64,000 nucleotides of DNA from positions 744,001 through 808,000 of the forward strand of contig NZ_QLZR01000002.1 of assembly GCF_003289955.1 (NCBI RefSeq), read 5' to 3'. A model generated the notes under the pieces. It did no database searches. It saw only the letters and a program-made list of their open reading frames with translations, and had not been told where the DNA came from. Numbering within the stretch: position 1 is the first letter of the stretch; every line of letters starts with the position of its first letter. Both the position numbers and the translations under genes were made by a program. Source of the DNA: Planococcus halotolerans. GTDB lineage: Bacteria > Bacillota > Bacilli > Bacillales_A > Planococcaceae. Positions 8,143 to 16,177 of the stretch are shown piece after piece.

Positions 8143-10575
8143 TCACTTCTTCAATACTCCAATCACACGCCCGTTGATATGAACATCTTCACTCCTCATC
8201 AAGATTGGTTCATAATCGGGGTTTTCAGACATCAATAGGATATTGCTTCCCATTGGCATATATTTTTTCATGGTCGCTTCTTCATCGATTACAGCAATGA
8301 CAATGTCTCCACTGGTAGCCGTATTTTGCTGATGAACGATGACGATATCTCCTTTATCGATTCCTGCTCCCGTCATGCTGTCACCGGTCACCGTCAGGGA
8401 AAAAGTATCTGCTGGCGACACGACCCATTCACGCGGCAAATAATTCATCGCTTCATAGTCTTCGGAAGCGAGCGCCGGCATTCCTGCAGCTACATTTCCG
8501 ATCAACGGAACAGCAATAGTTTCGTGGACCTGCAATAAAACATCCTCGCCGGATTCTTTTATTTCGATTTGATCGGCCACATCATTTTCCACTGCATACT
8601 CATATTGACGGCCGTTTTTCAGATTCATGTATAGACGTTTATTTTTGGTATCTGGCAGAAATTGCGAACGGCATTTCGGCAAGTCCTGTACTTCTTCTCC
8701 TTGCCTGTCGATAATTTTGACTTCCAGTCCGTCCGTTGCGATTCCGTAAAATGCCCGGCTGTCTGCTTCCATATAAGATTTCAACTGCACAAGTGCATCT
8801 TCGATTCCGGTTCCAAAACTCTTCACTTCTGCAATAATGTACGGCCGCGATTCTCCACCGGAATAAATATTTACGGCGATATCACAATAACCCTTTTTCG
8901 AAAACTGCTGGACTTTGTACTCCAACTCCAACAGCTCATAAGGATACCCATAAACTTCACGGAGTTCCCGGATCAGCCATTGGCGGACAACTTCCTCTTT
9001 CGAATGGAGATCAACCAGCTGCTCAGTCAATTGATAATTGGCCATGCTGATCGACTCAAATGGGCGAAGCGCTGCATCTTTTTTCATTCGCATATGGTTT
9101 CTGTTGATTTCTTTAACGAATTTCGATGGCAGTTTCACTGATGACATATATAATAATTCATTGGCGCGAGTCATACCGACATACAGCAATTTACGTTCAT
9201 CCGTTTCAATCGTTTTCTGATCCTCTTCGTCTTCATACAACTCTTGCGGAATTAACCCTTTGTTCAGGTCTATCAAGAAAATCACCTTAAACTCGAGGCC
9301 TTTAATGGAGTGCATCGTCACAAGTTTCACTTTATCGGATTCGAAATCAGGGTTCTGATTCTGCAAAATTTCACAGGGAATGCCCGCAAGTTCCAAATCA
9401 GCCGCGGCGCTCTCGATATGGCGATTGCCGCGGGCGACAACGCAAATATCGGACAACTCATAATCATTACGGAGCACAGTAATTTCTTCAGCGATAAACT
9501 TTGCCTGCTGCTTTGGAGTATTGAAGAAACGATAAATCGGCGGATGGCCATGCCGGTCAATCAATGCCGGTTTAACGAAATCCACATTCGACTGGATATT
9601 TTCATCCCTCTCAATCAGATTAAATGCAGCTGTCGAGATCTCTGTTGTGGTCCGGTAATTCTTGCTTAAAGTCCTGGACTTCCCGCTCATATCGTAACCT
9701 ATCGTTGTATATGGCCTGCCTTTTCCAAGCCATGACTGCGGGTAGATGCTTTGCGTATTATCCGCCACAAACATAAGCGATGAATGGTTTTTCTCCCGGT
9801 AAAGTTCGTTTAGAAATTCGAGCTGTACTCGGGTAAGGTCCTGGCTTTCATCTATAATAATATGCGTATAGCGATTGGTATTTCCTCGCCGCACTTCTTC
9901 AAGCGCAAGCAAATTCATTTGCTTAAAAGTTACCAGGCCGTCCTTCGCCAACAGCTCCATAAAATGATGGGCAACATCAAAAATTGCAGCACGAAGCCGG
10001 GAATTCTTCAACAGTTTTTGAGGTGTCCCTCCGTCCCCTGAAGCACGACCGACACGGTCAGCAGACTGGTAAGCTTCCACATCATTCATTGAACAAGCCA
10101 GAATCCACTCCACTTCATCCATCAGAAATTTGCTGTTTTTCGGCGTCAGCAATTTTACATCCGGATACGATTTCTTCGCTTCATGGATTGCCAAAATTAT
10201 TGTCTTTCTCGCCTGTTCTTGTTTCGCGATTTCATACCGCTTGCCTATACGCTTTTCATGACGCTTGAACTCTTTGAACATCAGGCTGTCGATCGTCGCA
10301 ATCTCCACTTCCGCATCCGAAGAGAAAAAACGCGCCGCTTCCATCTGGTCAGCATCAGCCATTCGAGCATATTGATGTTTTATGTAATGAAGCAAAGTCT
10401 TATTATAAGTAACCAATAGGATCCGATCATCTTCTTCATGGCAATAATGGTCCTTTAAAAAGTTTATCCGGCGGATTGCAACCGTTGTCTTCCCGGATCC
10501 CGCTACCCCTTTTACCAGCATCGGCCCTGACGGCTCCAGCTCCACTATCCGTCGCTGCTCAATATTCAACTTCAC
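8143..10575 (-). CDS. UvrD-type helicase - HSDR_N-like nuclease - LexA-like autoprotease fusion
   Basis: The frame opens with GTG at 10584; GTG at 10575 is preferred because AGGGGGTG is then well spaced. Residue numbers count from 10584 (813 aa). Residues 20-480 are a superfamily-1A helicase: Walker A GVAGSGKTT (26-34), Walker B IIIDESQD (242-249), TMHSIKGLEFKVIFL (423-437) and YVGMTRANELLY. Residues about 530-640 resemble the HsdR N-terminal PD-(D/E)XK nuclease: Asp568 (GYCDIAV), E586-V-K588 and a downstream VQLKSYM. Residues 687-813 match LexA's C-terminal S24 domain: cleavage-type site VAAG (Ala700-Gly701), nucleophile Ser736 (GDSM) and Lys773 (EATMKKY), with the Ser-Lys spacing of 37 seen in E. 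coli LexA. No HTH domain is seen. Inferred: a DNA-damage-controlled helicase-nuclease, acting in repair or defence. Confidence 0.92.
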   Translation of the reverse strand: MKLNIEQRRIVELEPSGPMLVKGVAGSGKTTVAIRRINFLKDHYCHEEDDRILLVTYNKTLLHYIKHQYARMADADQMEAARFFSSDAEVEIATIDSLMFKEFKRHEKRIGKRYEIAKQEQARKTIILAIHEAKKSYPDVKLLTPKNSKFLMDEVEWILACSMNDVEAYQSADRVGRASGDGGTPQKLLKNSRLRAAIFDVAHHFMELLAKDGLVTFKQMNLLALEEVRRGNTNRYTHIIIDESQDLTRVQLEFLNELYREKNHSSLMFVADNTQSIYPQSWLGKGRPYTTIGYDMSGKSRTLSKNYRTTTEISTAAFNLIERDENIQSNVDFVKPALIDRHGHPPIYRFFNTPKQQAKFIAEEITVLRNDYELSDICVVARGNRHIESAAADLELAGIPCEILQNQNPDFESDKVKLVTMHSIKGLEFKVIFLIDLNKGLIPQELYEDEEDQKTIETDERKLLYVGMTRANELLYMSSVKLPSKFVKEINRNHMRMKKDAALRPFESISMANYQLTEQLVDLHSKEEVVRQWLIRELREVYGYPYELLELEYKVQQFSKKGYCDIAVNIYSGGESRPYIIAEVKSFGTGIEDALVQLKSYMEADSRAFYGIATDGLEVKIIDRQGEEVQDLPKCRSQFLPDTKNKRLYMNLKNGRQYEYAVENDVADQIEIKESGEDVLLQVHETIAVPLIGNVAAGMPALASEDYEAMNYLPREWVVSPADTFSLTVTGDSMTGAGIDKGDIVIVHQQNTATSGDIVIAVIDEEATMKKYMPMGSNILLMSENPDYEPILMRSEDVHINGRVIGVLKK

Positions 10576-10609
10576 AATACACACCCCCTGAATTTACATC
10601 TTCTACCTA

Positions 10610-10639
10610 TATCTTATGAATATTGTCATGAAATAGCAA
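10610..10639 (-). promoter_or_regulatory. Promoter of the helicase-LexA fusion with embedded inverted repeat
   Basis: On the reverse strand, TTGCTA (-35; 10634-10639) and TAAGAT (-10; 10611-10616) are separated by exactly 17 bp. Between and overlapping them is an imperfect inverted repeat, TATCTTATGA (10610-10619) and TCATGAAATA (10626-10635), 8 of 10 positions matching. It is a candidate operator. No canonical Bacillus LexA box (CGAAC-N4-GTTCG) is visible here. Confidence 0.45.
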
Positions 10640-10734
10640 GACAGTAGTAATAAAACAGGAAAACAACGCAGCTTTTTGCTTTATACTGCCTATTTTCTTT
10701 TTATACGGTTTTAAAAAGACCAGAAGGATGGAAA

Positions 10735-10848
10735 AAGCTTTCGCCGTCCGCGAAAGCTTCCTTAAAAGAAGGATGGTTTTCGCTTTGCGAAAGCCATCCG
10801 CTAAGGGCTTGAGATTTTTCGCATTTCGCCTGGTTCTGGGCGAAATGC
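10735..10848. repeat. Three consecutive hairpins related to a dispersed TTTCGC/GCGAAA family
   Basis: Hairpin 1: AAGCTTTCGC (10735-10744) with GCGAAAGCTT (10750-10759), perfect. Hairpin 2: GGATGGTTTTCGC (10771-10783) with GCGAAAGCCATCC (10787-10799), 13 bp with one G:U and a TTT loop. Hairpin 3: GCATTTCGCC (10821-10830) with GGCGAAATGC (10839-10848). Related hairpins occur at 19453, 26965, 28299 and 28445. Confidence 0.85.
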
Positions 10849-11091
10849 ATCCATTACCATGGCTTGACCTTGGGTAAATGAGACCCCGAATCGGTAATCA
10901 GTGAGTTCATGATGATATCATTTTTCTATCAATTTAAACGCATAGTTGTTTTGTTGCGCACAAATACACCGTAAGCAAAAGTATCCCCACTTACGGTCAT
11001 CTATCTTGAAAAAAACCTCCCTAAAAAAAGAAAACCATCCCCAACAGACACAAAAGTCTGCCGAAAATGGCTGAAAAGCTGAATTCTTTTC

Positions 11092-11418
11092 TTATAACAC
11101 GCTATTCGGATGTGGTTTCGTAATGTCCACGGCATACACATCGATCTGATTCACAATCAGGTCGCGGATGCCATAAATCGGACGCTCGTTTCGCTCCATT
11201 TCTTCAATATAATTGTTCACCTTTTCCTGCAGCTGGATGCCGATTGATTTGCCAGCACTTGCCTCTTCAAAACTTTCACGGAAAGCCTGTTCATACCAAA
11301 GGTTCGACACTTGAATATTCTTCAATGTGCCTTCCTCTTCGTTCGTCCCCACCACCAGGTAATGGTTGCCGTATTCGTCCCTCACCAAATCGTTGGTCTG
11401 GATCTTTTGCATACTCAT
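11092..11418 (-). CDS. Hypothetical protein, about 108 aa
   Basis: The frame is open to 11454, but ATG at 11418 (MSMQKIQTNDLVRDEYG) is preferred because GGAAGGGG lies upstream at acceptable spacing. The protein is soluble and acidic. The N-terminal half resembles a small beta-barrel (NHYLVVGTNEEEG), and the C-terminal half includes a helix followed by YGIRDLIVNQIDVYAVDITK. No family is recognised and no catalytic motif is visible. It stands alone between short gene-free stretches. Confidence 0.65.
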   Translation of the reverse strand: MSMQKIQTNDLVRDEYGNHYLVVGTNEEEGTLKNIQVSNLWYEQAFRESFEEASAGKSIGIQLQEKVNNYIEEMERNERPIYGIRDLIVNQIDVYAVDITKPHPNSVL

Positions 11419-11661
11419 CGTTTCATGTCCCCTTCCATTCATCTTTTTTGACATATATGTAGGATGTCTTCCTTACTCTGTATTCTCTTAATCCATGCCA
11501 AATAAACCCGAAAATCACAATCCATTCTAATTGAGACTTCCATGGATCTTATCCTGCTCACTTTTTGCATCCCCAACTCTTCTTATACTCATTTCTGCCA
11601 GCCACCGGAATCAAAAAGCCGCCATCGGATTTGTATCGATAGCGGTCCCGCATACCTTGCT

Positions 11662-11916
11662 TTATTTCAGTTTCCAATTCTTATTGTCGTTTTTAATGAA
11701 AGTTTCTTCCCCGGTCTCCGGATCCCGAATAATCTTGTCTTCTGTCGGCACGTCTTCTTTTCCTTCATCCGGCGCGTTCTCGTGTTCATTTTCGATCACA
11801 TGCTTTTCATTCCGATCACGGTGATCGTGGCGTTCACCGTCAATATTTTCTTTTTGATTGACGCTATCCAGAATTTTATCGACCATTGATTTGTCGCCAT
11901 TATCGTTTCTTGCCAT
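11662..11916 (-). CDS. Small hydrophilic hypothetical protein, 84 aa
   Basis: The product (starts MARNDNGDKSMVDKILDSVN) is extremely hydrophilic, rich in Asp, Glu, Lys, Asn and His, and has almost no hydrophobic core, so it is probably disordered. A good AGGAGG-like site (GGGAGGAATTCACA) precedes the ATG, which supports it as real rather than the overlapping forward frames. The composition resembles small stress- or spore-associated hydrophilic proteins of Bacilli, but no family is recognised. Confidence 0.7.
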   Translation of the reverse strand: MARNDNGDKSMVDKILDSVNQKENIDGERHDHRDRNEKHVIENEHENAPDEGKEDVPTEDKIIRDPETGEETFIKNDNKNWKLK

Positions 11917-12093
11917 TGTGAATTCCTCCCATTCAAGCTTTTACTCTCTCTTTACCCTTTCGGCTGCAAAATAATCCGTATCGAGGAATGGTGACAGCAT
12001 GTCCTTTACAATTCTTAACACCGCTGTATCACCCCCTTCACAAACCATTGGGATAATAGAGCTGGCAAGAGAATGAAAGGAGCTGGAGAAAGC

Positions 12094-12939
12094 ATGAAAA
12101 TTGCAGTGATTGGCGACTTGCATTATCCGACGGTCAAAGAGGAATATGTGTTGTCACAGCAGAAACGGCAAATCTTTTATGAAAGCTTTATGGCGCATTT
12201 TTTCTCGGTACCGGCTGACCTTTATGTATCCATCGGTGACTTGACTAATTTCGGCACACGGGATGAACTGGAAGGAATTTATACAATTATCGACCAACAC
12301 CAGAAGCCTTTTGTCCATGTCCTTGGAAACCATGACCTCTATGCCATGCGGCGCGAAGAAGTGCTGCAGATTACAAAGCAGGACCGCTTTCATTCCTTGT
12401 CGACTGACTCCGCGGTGCTGGCCTTTCTCGACACGGCACAGGAGCAGAACTATGAAGACTGGGGCGGAACCTTAAGTCTTGAACAGCAATACTGGCTCGC
12501 CGATGTCGTTGAAGAATCCGGCACACGCCCGCTGCTCGTTTTCGGCCATCATCCGGTTTACGGCACCACTAAAAATTCCAGCAAAGTAAAACGTTCCATT
12601 TCACCCGACATTCCCATGTGGGATATATTGAATAAAAAACAGAACGCTGGCCTATATATTAACGGCCATAACCATTTCAACTCCATTGCGGCGCGTGAAC
12701 AATGGACATTCCTGCAGATTGCAGCGGTGCTGGACGAGCAGGCCGTTCGGGTCATCGACATTTCGGAAGCGATGATTTCAATTGACTACGTGCCATTCGT
12801 TGACCCAAACCTGCGAGATCAAGCAAGAAACATAGGCGAGTCAATCGATCATTTCAGTCTTAATACGCATCGGCTGGGCACCCAAGCCGATGTGAAGTAC
12901 GCAATTCCACTGGCTGCGCCGACAATTAAAATTACGTGA
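12094..12939 (+). CDS. Calcineurin-like metallophosphoesterase
   Basis: An upstream in-frame ATG at 12073 exists, but AAAGGAG lies just after it and positions the ATG at 12094 (MKIAVIGDLHYPT, 281 aa). Dimetal-binding motifs appear in canonical order: GDLHYP near the N-terminus, SIGDLTNFG, VLGNHDLY, FGHHPVYG and INGHNHFNS. This order is typical of class III metallophosphoesterases hydrolysing phosphodiesters or phosphomonoesters. No signal peptide or membrane helix is seen, so it should be cytoplasmic. The substrate is unknown. A tiny gene follows 12 bp downstream in what is likely the same operon, ending at the terminator at 13136-13174. Confidence 0.9.
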   Translation: MKIAVIGDLHYPTVKEEYVLSQQKRQIFYESFMAHFFSVPADLYVSIGDLTNFGTRDELEGIYTIIDQHQKPFVHVLGNHDLYAMRREEVLQITKQDRFHSLSTDSAVLAFLDTAQEQNYEDWGGTLSLEQQYWLADVVEESGTRPLLVFGHHPVYGTTKNSSKVKRSISPDIPMWDILNKKQNAGLYINGHNHFNSIAAREQWTFLQIAAVLDEQAVRVIDISEAMISIDYVPFVDPNLRDQARNIGESIDHFSLNTHRLGTQADVKYAIPLAAPTIKIT

Positions 12940-12951
12940 GGAGAGATCCGG

Positions 12952-13128
12952 ATGAAAGACGATAAAAAGAATCGTGCTGAAGATGAAGCCACTCAAGCCA
13001 ATTTGGACATTCAAGAAGAATTTGATGATAATAAAAAACGGCATGACGAAACATCTTCGCCTGTCCCGTTTGTCGCAAACAATACCGCGCCATTAGCTCC
13101 GGATGATGAGAATAAAAAAAAGAAATAA
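12952..13128 (+). CDS. Very small hydrophilic protein, 58 aa
   Basis: A 58-codon frame starts with ATG at 12952 after GAGGAGAGATCCGG and ends with TAA at 13126-13128. It begins MKDDKKNRAEDEATQ and ends in a lysine tail (DENKKKK). It is charged throughout with no hydrophobic segment. The gene starts 12 bp after the phosphoesterase stop and is followed directly by a strong terminator, so the two form a probable operon. No family is recognised. Confidence 0.7.
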   Translation: MKDDKKNRAEDEATQANLDIQEEFDDNKKRHDETSSPVPFVANNTAPLAPDDENKKKK

Positions 13129-13135
13129 CCAGCAG

Positions 13136-13174
13136 AAAGCCAGGATTGCGGGTAAAACCGCTTTTCTGGCTTTT
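13136..13174 (+). terminator. Terminator of the phosphoesterase operon
   Basis: AAAGCCAG (13136-13143) pairs with CTGGCTTT (13166-13173), with an inner GCGG/CCGC helix, and is followed by a T run. Confidence 0.85.
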
Positions 13175-13272
13175 CTTAGGTCTTTATCGAAGAAGGTTTT
13201 ATTGCAATTGTTGAAGAATTTGATAGAGAAGGCCAATACCCTAGCCACATGCAGAGAAAGGATTTGAAGTAG

Positions 13273-13911
13273 ATGAAAAAAATTAACCAATATATCGATA
13301 ATGTATTCACTAAACAAGACGAAGTTCTCGGAGGGGTCATCAAATCCATCGAAGAACATGGCATGCGACAAATTTCCGTACCGCCTGCTTCCGGCAAGCT
13401 ATTGACGATGCTTGTCTCCATTTCTGGCGCGAAAAACATTCTGGAAATCGGAGCTCTCGGCGGATACAGTGGGATTTGCCTGGCGAGAGGATTTGGTTCC
13501 GAAGGAAAATTAACATCACTTGAACTTGAAGAAAGCTACGCTGAACTGGCGAAAAGCAACCTATCAAAAGCGGGCTTTGAAAATCAGGTCAATTACCTGA
13601 CAGGACCTGCTCTGGAAAGCCTCAACAAACTAAGCGAATCGAGCGAAAGCTTCGACTTTTTCTTCATCGATGCCGACAAAGGAAACTACAAAAATTACCT
13701 CGAAGCCTGCATCAAACTGGCAGAGCCTGGCGCAATCATCGTCGCAGACAACGTGCTGGCGGGCGGCAGTGTCGCAGACTCAGCCATCGAGCCGCGCCAA
13801 AACACAGAAATCATGAAGTCATTCAATGAAACGGTGGTGAAGCATCCGCAATTGGAATCGCTGCTCCTGCCGGTCGGTGATGGCATGACGGTTTCGCAGG
13901 TGAAGAAATAA
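13273..13911 (+). CDS. Class I SAM-dependent O-methyltransferase
   Basis: A 212-aa caffeoyl-CoA/catechol-type O-methyltransferase (YrrM-like). The SAM-binding motif I is seen in ILEIGALGGYSG, the acidic loop in SLELEE, and the metal-binding region in FFFIDADKGNYKNY followed by IIVADNVLAGG. Length and motif order fit this family, which transfers a methyl group from SAM to a catechol-like hydroxyl or, for some bacterial members, a tRNA wobble base. The ATG follows GGATTTGAAG, a moderate ribosome binding site. It is not obviously in an operon. The substrate is not deducible. Confidence 0.9.
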   Translation: MKKINQYIDNVFTKQDEVLGGVIKSIEEHGMRQISVPPASGKLLTMLVSISGAKNILEIGALGGYSGICLARGFGSEGKLTSLELEESYAELAKSNLSKAGFENQVNYLTGPALESLNKLSESSESFDFFFIDADKGNYKNYLEACIKLAEPGAIIVADNVLAGGSVADSAIEPRQNTEIMKSFNETVVKHPQLESLLLPVGDGMTVSQVKK

Positions 13912-13934
13912 CAGAATGCGCCAGGGCGTATCCC

Positions 13935-13947
13935 GGTGATAGTCACC
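13935..13947. repeat. GGTGA-N3-TCACC palindrome
   Basis: GGTGA (13935-13939) and TCACC (13943-13947) flank TAG. It is the same palindrome as at 6179-6191, here just after the O-methyltransferase stop. Function unknown. Confidence 0.4.
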
Positions 13948-14040
13948 AAGAAAATTCACTTCTCCAAACTGCCGCACTCCCCCTGCTTATTCCAGCCAGA
14001 AAGCGGGTAGAGTAGAAAATCAAGCTTAAGGAGGAGTTTA

Positions 14041-15108
14041 ATGATGCCGAACCAAAAAACTTCCGCCCCGGCCAGTGAGCAGCATGGAGAATTTAAGAAA
14101 CTTTCTTTAAAGAAACTGCAGGATCAAGTGGTTGTCATTACCGGTGCTTCGAGCGGCATCGGACTTTCAACAGCACGTATGGCGGCTGCCAAAGGTGCAA
14201 AGCTGGTGTTGGCAGCGCGAAATGCTGCAGCGCTTAAACAGCTGACAGAAGAACTGAGAAACCAAGGCCACTCTGCAGTTTGGATAAAAGCCGATGTTGG
14301 CAATGAAGAAGATATCAACCGGATTGCAGAGGCAGCTTTAAGCGAATATGGCCGATTTGACACGTGGATAAATAATGCAGGAGTTTCTATTTTTGGAAAA
14401 GCCATGGATGTAACAATAGAAGATATGAAGCGGGATTTCGATACGAATTTCTGGAGTGTGGTGTATGGATCAAGAGCCGCCGTCAATCATTTCAAGGAAA
14501 GAGGCGTTCCTGGTGCTTTAATTAATGTGGGTACGGTTTACGGAGACAGGGGCGTCGTCCTGCAGTCCACTTATTCGGCCAGCAAATTCGCTGTACATGG
14601 CTGGACGGAAAACCTGCGGATGGAGCTGGAAAAGGAAAAAGCACCCGTATCCGTCACGCTTGTCCGCCCCGGCAGAATCGACACCCCCTATAATGAACAC
14701 GCCCGCAGTTATCTCGACAAGCAGCCAGCCCATATCGGCATGATGTATGCACCGGAAGCAGTGGCTGATGCCATCCTGTTTGCAGCAGAACATCCAAAAC
14801 GGGATATGTTCGTCGGATTCCAGGCGAAATTCGGTGCTTTCGTCGGCAATGTCGCACCTCGTTTCATGGATAAATTCATGGAGCTCACTATGTTCCGAAC
14901 CCAGCAAGCAGATCGCCCGTCTCGCTCAGTCACTGACAACGCCCTTTACGAACCTGGTTACGGCATGCATGAACGCGGTACCAATAAAGGAGTGGTCCGG
15001 AAAAAAAGCTTATATTTAATGGCTGAGAAACACCCGGTTCTAGCCAGCATGGCCATCGCCGGAATCAGCTCCGCGCTATGGAACAGTATTTTTAAAAAGC
15101 GCTGTTGA
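14041..15108 (+). CDS. SDR family NAD(P)-dependent oxidoreductase
   Basis: Short-chain dehydrogenase of 355 aa, longer than the usual 250 because of a C-terminal extension. The Rossmann fingerprint is VVITGASSGIGLS, followed by NNAGVS and the catalytic YSASKFAVHG (Tyr and Lys). The C-terminal 100 residues resemble the extension found in short-chain dehydrogenases of the DltE-like group (FMDKFMELTMFRTQQ), ending in a hydrophobic segment (LASMAIAGISSALW) that could associate with membrane. AAGGAGG lies before the ATG. The substrate is unknown. A strong bidirectional terminator follows. Confidence 0.9.
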   Translation: MMPNQKTSAPASEQHGEFKKLSLKKLQDQVVVITGASSGIGLSTARMAAAKGAKLVLAARNAAALKQLTEELRNQGHSAVWIKADVGNEEDINRIAEAALSEYGRFDTWINNAGVSIFGKAMDVTIEDMKRDFDTNFWSVVYGSRAAVNHFKERGVPGALINVGTVYGDRGVVLQSTYSASKFAVHGWTENLRMELEKEKAPVSVTLVRPGRIDTPYNEHARSYLDKQPAHIGMMYAPEAVADAILFAAEHPKRDMFVGFQAKFGAFVGNVAPRFMDKFMELTMFRTQQADRPSRSVTDNALYEPGYGMHERGTNKGVVRKKSLYLMAEKHPVLASMAIAGISSALWNSIFKKRC

Positions 15109-15186
15109 CCTACTGTCTGGCTATTACCCAGAACTTCATTCCTTAATCCAGCAAATTCAGTATATGCAATACACCTCAAACTTCAC

Positions 15187-15240
15187 AAAAAGTAATAACG
15201 CCTCCCCTGCCGAAAACAGGGGAGGCGTTATTACTTTTTT
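15187..15240. terminator. Bidirectional terminator between convergent genes
   Basis: A perfect stem of about 22 bp: AGTAATAACGCCTCCCCTG at 15191-15209 pairs with the copy at 15217-15235 around a CCGAAAA loop. It has A and T runs on both sides, so it can serve both the SDR gene and the reverse-strand UPF0316 gene. Confidence 0.95.
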
Positions 15241-15270
15241 TTTCATACGGTTAACAGTCATCTGCTCAAT

Positions 15271-15813
15271 TTACCTCACAATATTCCGTTTCTTGATCGC
15301 CCGGATCCAGAATCCCCCGTAAATCGTTTTCGCGTCATAAGCCACGATAAACGCGTTTGGATCCAGTTCTTTTACTGTCTTATAGAGATTGACTTCCTGT
15401 TTTTTCGGCATCAGGATCTGCAGCGAACTGCGTTTCCCTTCAAAACCGTTTGTTTCCCAATCGGTTACACCATAGCCTTTCTCACGCAATTGCATCGCAA
15501 GTGCTCCACTGTTATCCTGCGAAATGACACTCGCTGTAACGTACCCCAGGCTCAACTTGTCTTCAATTTTCGAACCTACGACGATGCCGGAAGCAAAACC
15601 AAGCGCGTAAGCCAGTAGATTCTGGATATTCCCGACATTATCCAGGACCAGTCCAAGACCAAGAAGATTAATGATGACTTCCAGTACCGACAAACCAGCT
15701 GCCGAATATTGATACCCTTTCAGCGTCAAAATCATACGAATTGTCGACAAGGTGACAAAACTGAGACTGATCGTGAAAATTATTACTATCAATAAGAGTG
15801 GATGTATATCCAT
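15271..15813 (-). CDS. UPF0316/DUF2179 membrane protein
   Basis: The frame is open to 15894, but ATG at 15813 (MDIHPLLLIVIIFTIS) is preceded by AGGAGGAATTTGAG and gives 180 aa, the usual size for this family. Three membrane helices fill the first 100 residues (LLLIVIIFTISLSFVTL, LSVLEVIINLLGLGLVL, LAYALGFASGIVVGS). A cytoplasmic DUF2179-like C-terminal domain follows (LREKGYGVTDWETNGFEGKR, then IVAYDAKTIYGGFW). The molecular function of the family is not established. The gene is monocistronic. Confidence 0.9.
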   Translation of the reverse strand: MDIHPLLLIVIIFTISLSFVTLSTIRMILTLKGYQYSAAGLSVLEVIINLLGLGLVLDNVGNIQNLLAYALGFASGIVVGSKIEDKLSLGYVTASVISQDNSGALAMQLREKGYGVTDWETNGFEGKRSSLQILMPKKQEVNLYKTVKELDPNAFIVAYDAKTIYGGFWIRAIKKRNIVR

Positions 15814-16177
15814 CTCAAATTCCTCCTGTTCAATAATGAAATAATTTCCAGAAATATTTATAGGATATAATCTTTTTCCCCTGTTTAAAAACATTAAACG
15901 TGATATCCGGTAATTGCTTCTTATCTCATAAATGATGTGAAAGTATTTCCGTTCCTCTCATCTACTAACACCAAACATCCCGGTTATTCTCTTGCCATAC
16001 CGTCAAATGAACCATTGGATTTTTCCTTTTGTGGTTCAGTAGTCTGCTTTTCATCTGTATCATATGGTTTATTTTCACAAATATTCAAACTATTTAATGA
16101 AAGGCTGTTGTATAACCTATTTCCATTTATAAGAATAAAAATGTATAAAAATTAATTTTCCAAAAGGAGGAAATATA

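Larger units (their letters stand above)
10585..11091. other. Gene-free region with promoter and three hairpins
   Basis: No gene is seen. It holds the fusion-gene promoter at 10610-10639 and a cluster of three strong hairpins at 10735-10848. The remainder is A/T-rich and also forms the 3' flank of the reverse-strand gene ending at 11092. A short CAGAC/GTCTG hairpin is at about 11045-11060. Confidence 0.6.

Noticed and set aside
10585-10735. LexA box upstream of the helicase-LexA fusion
   Set aside because: I looked for CGAAC-N4-GTTCG and close variants and saw none.
11531-11889. Two overlapping forward frames of 97 and 115 aa
   Set aside because: They are antisense to the 84-aa reverse gene that has an AGGAGG-like site; the forward frames have none.
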